64,000 nt of DNA from the NCBI RefSeq assembly GCF_018860245.1, contig NZ_JAHKPD010000011.1:186001-250000 (forward strand). Direction: 5' to 3'. Each line of letters opens with the position of its first letter. The stretch's first letter is position 1. Under the pieces are notes generated by a model. That model was not told where the DNA came from and ran no database searches. It saw nothing but the letters and a program-made list of their open reading frames with translations. This stretch comes from Pseudotamlana agarivorans (GTDB lineage Bacteria > Bacteroidota > Bacteroidia > Flavobacteriales > Flavobacteriaceae). Shown one piece after another: positions 63,343-64,000 of the stretch. Position numbers and translations under genes: made by a program.

Positions 63343-63607
63343 ACCCTGTAAACCCTTTGTTTATGGGGTTTTTATTTTTGCGTTAACAAATTTAGTTGCA
63401 ATATCTACAAATCAGTCAACTATCTTAACAAACGCTGAGGCTTTTAATTCTTGTTCCCTCCTAGATAATCCATATTTATTGCCAATTACCCTCCAATTGC
63501 TTACAACAAAGGTTATTTCGCCTATTATTTGTGATGCCTCCTTTTCGGCTAGCCTAAAATAAGGAGCAACCTCTAAAGCTAGATCAAGATCCAAAGCATT
63601 ATCATTT
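63343..63607. repeat. 265-bp direct repeat, right copy (hipA 3' end plus terminator)
   Basis: Gap-free match to 52435-52699. The first 31 bases are the hairpin terminator (ACCCTGTAAAC ... GTTTATGGGGT plus Ts), which here serves the PAP2 gene. The att sequence that precedes the left copy is absent here. Confidence 0.85.
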
Positions 63608-63714
63608 ATAAAATCGCTATCATAATTAAAAGTAAAATCGCCGTCATTGGTCTCTACTAAAACCCCACAAAACACGGTATCGTAATATATTCTAGCTTGT
63701 CTCATTAGCATCAA
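63412..63714 (-). pseudogene. hipA: internally deleted hipA
   Basis: A 100-codon frame joins a HipA N-terminus (MRQARIYYDTVFCGVLVETN, then DGDFTFNYDSDFI) directly to the last 65 residues (NALDLDLALEVAPYFRLAEK and on to ASAFVKIVD). The kinase core, including the N-x-D-D-H catalytic loop and the A-Y-D metal motif, is absent; complete single-chain HipA proteins are around 400 residues. The junction lies at AATGATAAT, a word also present at the corresponding place in the 52.7-kb copy, consistent with a microhomology deletion. It overlaps the end of hipB by 23 bp. Not a functional kinase. Confidence 0.75.
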
Positions 63715-63922
63715 ATTCTTTTAAACTTATAGGAGCAAGCTTATGACCAAACATTTCTAAAACTTGATTCACTTTACCTAAGTTTAAATTGGTTTTGTTT
63801 TGCTCAATTTTTCGGATTACCGTAAGCGCCACTCCTGCTCTATCGGCGAACTCTACTTGTGTTAAATCAACGGCTTTCCTGCCCTCTTTTACAAATTCAG
63901 ACAACTCTTTCATTATATGCAA
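63692..63922 (-). CDS. hipB: HipB-like antitoxin/XRE-family repressor
   Basis: 76 aa helix-turn-helix protein: LTQVEFADRAGVALTVIRKI is the HTH, followed by EQNKTNLNLGKVNQVLEMFG, typical of HipB-type antitoxins. Translation may begin at M4 (MKELSEF). HipB binds operators upstream of its own gene and neutralises HipA. Here the hipA downstream has lost its kinase core, so the protein is a solitary repressor. The upstream DNA has a palindrome and spaced repeats that fit operators. Confidence 0.85.
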   Translation of the reverse strand: MHIMKELSEFVKEGRKAVDLTQVEFADRAGVALTVIRKIEQNKTNLNLGKVNQVLEMFGHKLAPISLKEFDANETS

Positions 63923-63999
63923 TTAAATATAATTTTAAACAAAAACACTAAATTATATGTAAATACATACAATTCTTGTAAAACCATCTTTATTATATG
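63912..63999 (-). promoter_or_regulatory. candidate hipB operator region
   Basis: ATTATATG occurs at 63912, 63952 and 63992, exactly 40 bases apart, and a palindrome TATGTA-AA-TACATA lies at 63956-63969. Multiple spaced operators upstream of hipB are the known arrangement for HipB autorepression. The region is cut by the window edge. Confidence 0.45.
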
Positions 64000-64000
64000 T

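Noticed and set aside
63343-63373. Second right end of the integrative element
   Set aside because: The terminator and hipA end are repeated here, but the att core TCTCCGACTCCA is absent, so it is not an attachment site.
1-64000. CRISPR array or tRNA genes
   Set aside because: No series of regularly spaced identical repeats of 25-40 bases and no cloverleaf other than the tRNA-like domain of tmRNA was found by eye.

Overview
The window comes from a member of the Bacteroidota, most likely a marine-type Flavobacteriaceae. The evidence is an AT-rich genome, promoter -7 boxes of the form TAnnTTTG, no strong Shine-Dalgarno sequences, a tmRNA whose tag reads GENNYALAA, an integrase and a BfmA/BtgA mobilization relic of Bacteroidetes type, and lipoprotein sulfatases.

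Left part (1-13.6 kb, chromosomal). A surface polysaccharide locus comes first: a partial GT4 and a GT2 glycosyltransferase, FdtA- and FdtB-like dTDP-3-amino-3,6-dideoxyhexose genes, a FemAB-like acyltransferase and two Wzx-type flippases. It is followed by housekeeping genes: a YgjV-like membrane protein, the GTPase TypA/BipA, KdsA, an outer-membrane protein, an SDR oxidoreductase and a saccharopine/alanine-dehydrogenase-like protein. A repeat-rich intergenic region then leads to ssrA (tmRNA).

Centre (13,982-52,433). This is a 38.4-kb integrative element sitting in the 3' end of ssrA. It is bounded by an 18-bp direct repeat, one copy of which is the tmRNA 3' end, and by a 15-bp near-identical repeat just inside each end. 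It starts with a tyrosine integrase and a broken bfmA/btgA mobilization gene, then a PAS-LuxR regulator. Nearly all the rest is one minus-strand cluster (51.6 to 18.1 kb) encoding an extracellular contractile injection system (eCIS; Afp/PVC/MAC-like). In transcription order it holds the cap protein (DUF4255), an unknown protein, the sheath, two Cys-rich helical proteins, two tube proteins, a small DUF5908 protein missed by length cut-offs, a LysM adaptor, the VgrG spike, a PAAR tip, a gp25 wedge, a baseplate J protein, a giant 2362-aa Afp12-like baseplate protein and the CIS tape measure. A cargo section follows: a 1393-aa DUF4157 protein with a possible nuclease C-terminus, an unknown 250-aa protein, a vanadium-haloperoxidase/PAP2-type enzyme, a ParA-type ATPase with a nonsense codon in its Walker A motif, and a 676-aa DUF4157 protein with a second zinc-protease-like motif. 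The AAA+ ATPase (Afp15-like) closes the cluster. No tail-fibre gene is recognisable.

Right part (52.4-64 kb). A degenerate 3' piece of hipA abuts the right attachment site. A 265-bp segment of it is repeated at 63.3 kb, inside a second, internally deleted hipA that follows an intact-looking hipB. Between the two copies lie an AraC regulator, two closely related arylsulfatase lipoproteins on either side of an outer-membrane barrel protein, a decayed gene, an Omp85-type barrel protein and a PAP2 phosphatase with an outer-membrane domain.

The main point is that an almost complete eCIS with two or more candidate cargo proteins sits on a recognisable ssrA-integrated element, while that element's mobilization gene and its parA gene each carry disabling changes.
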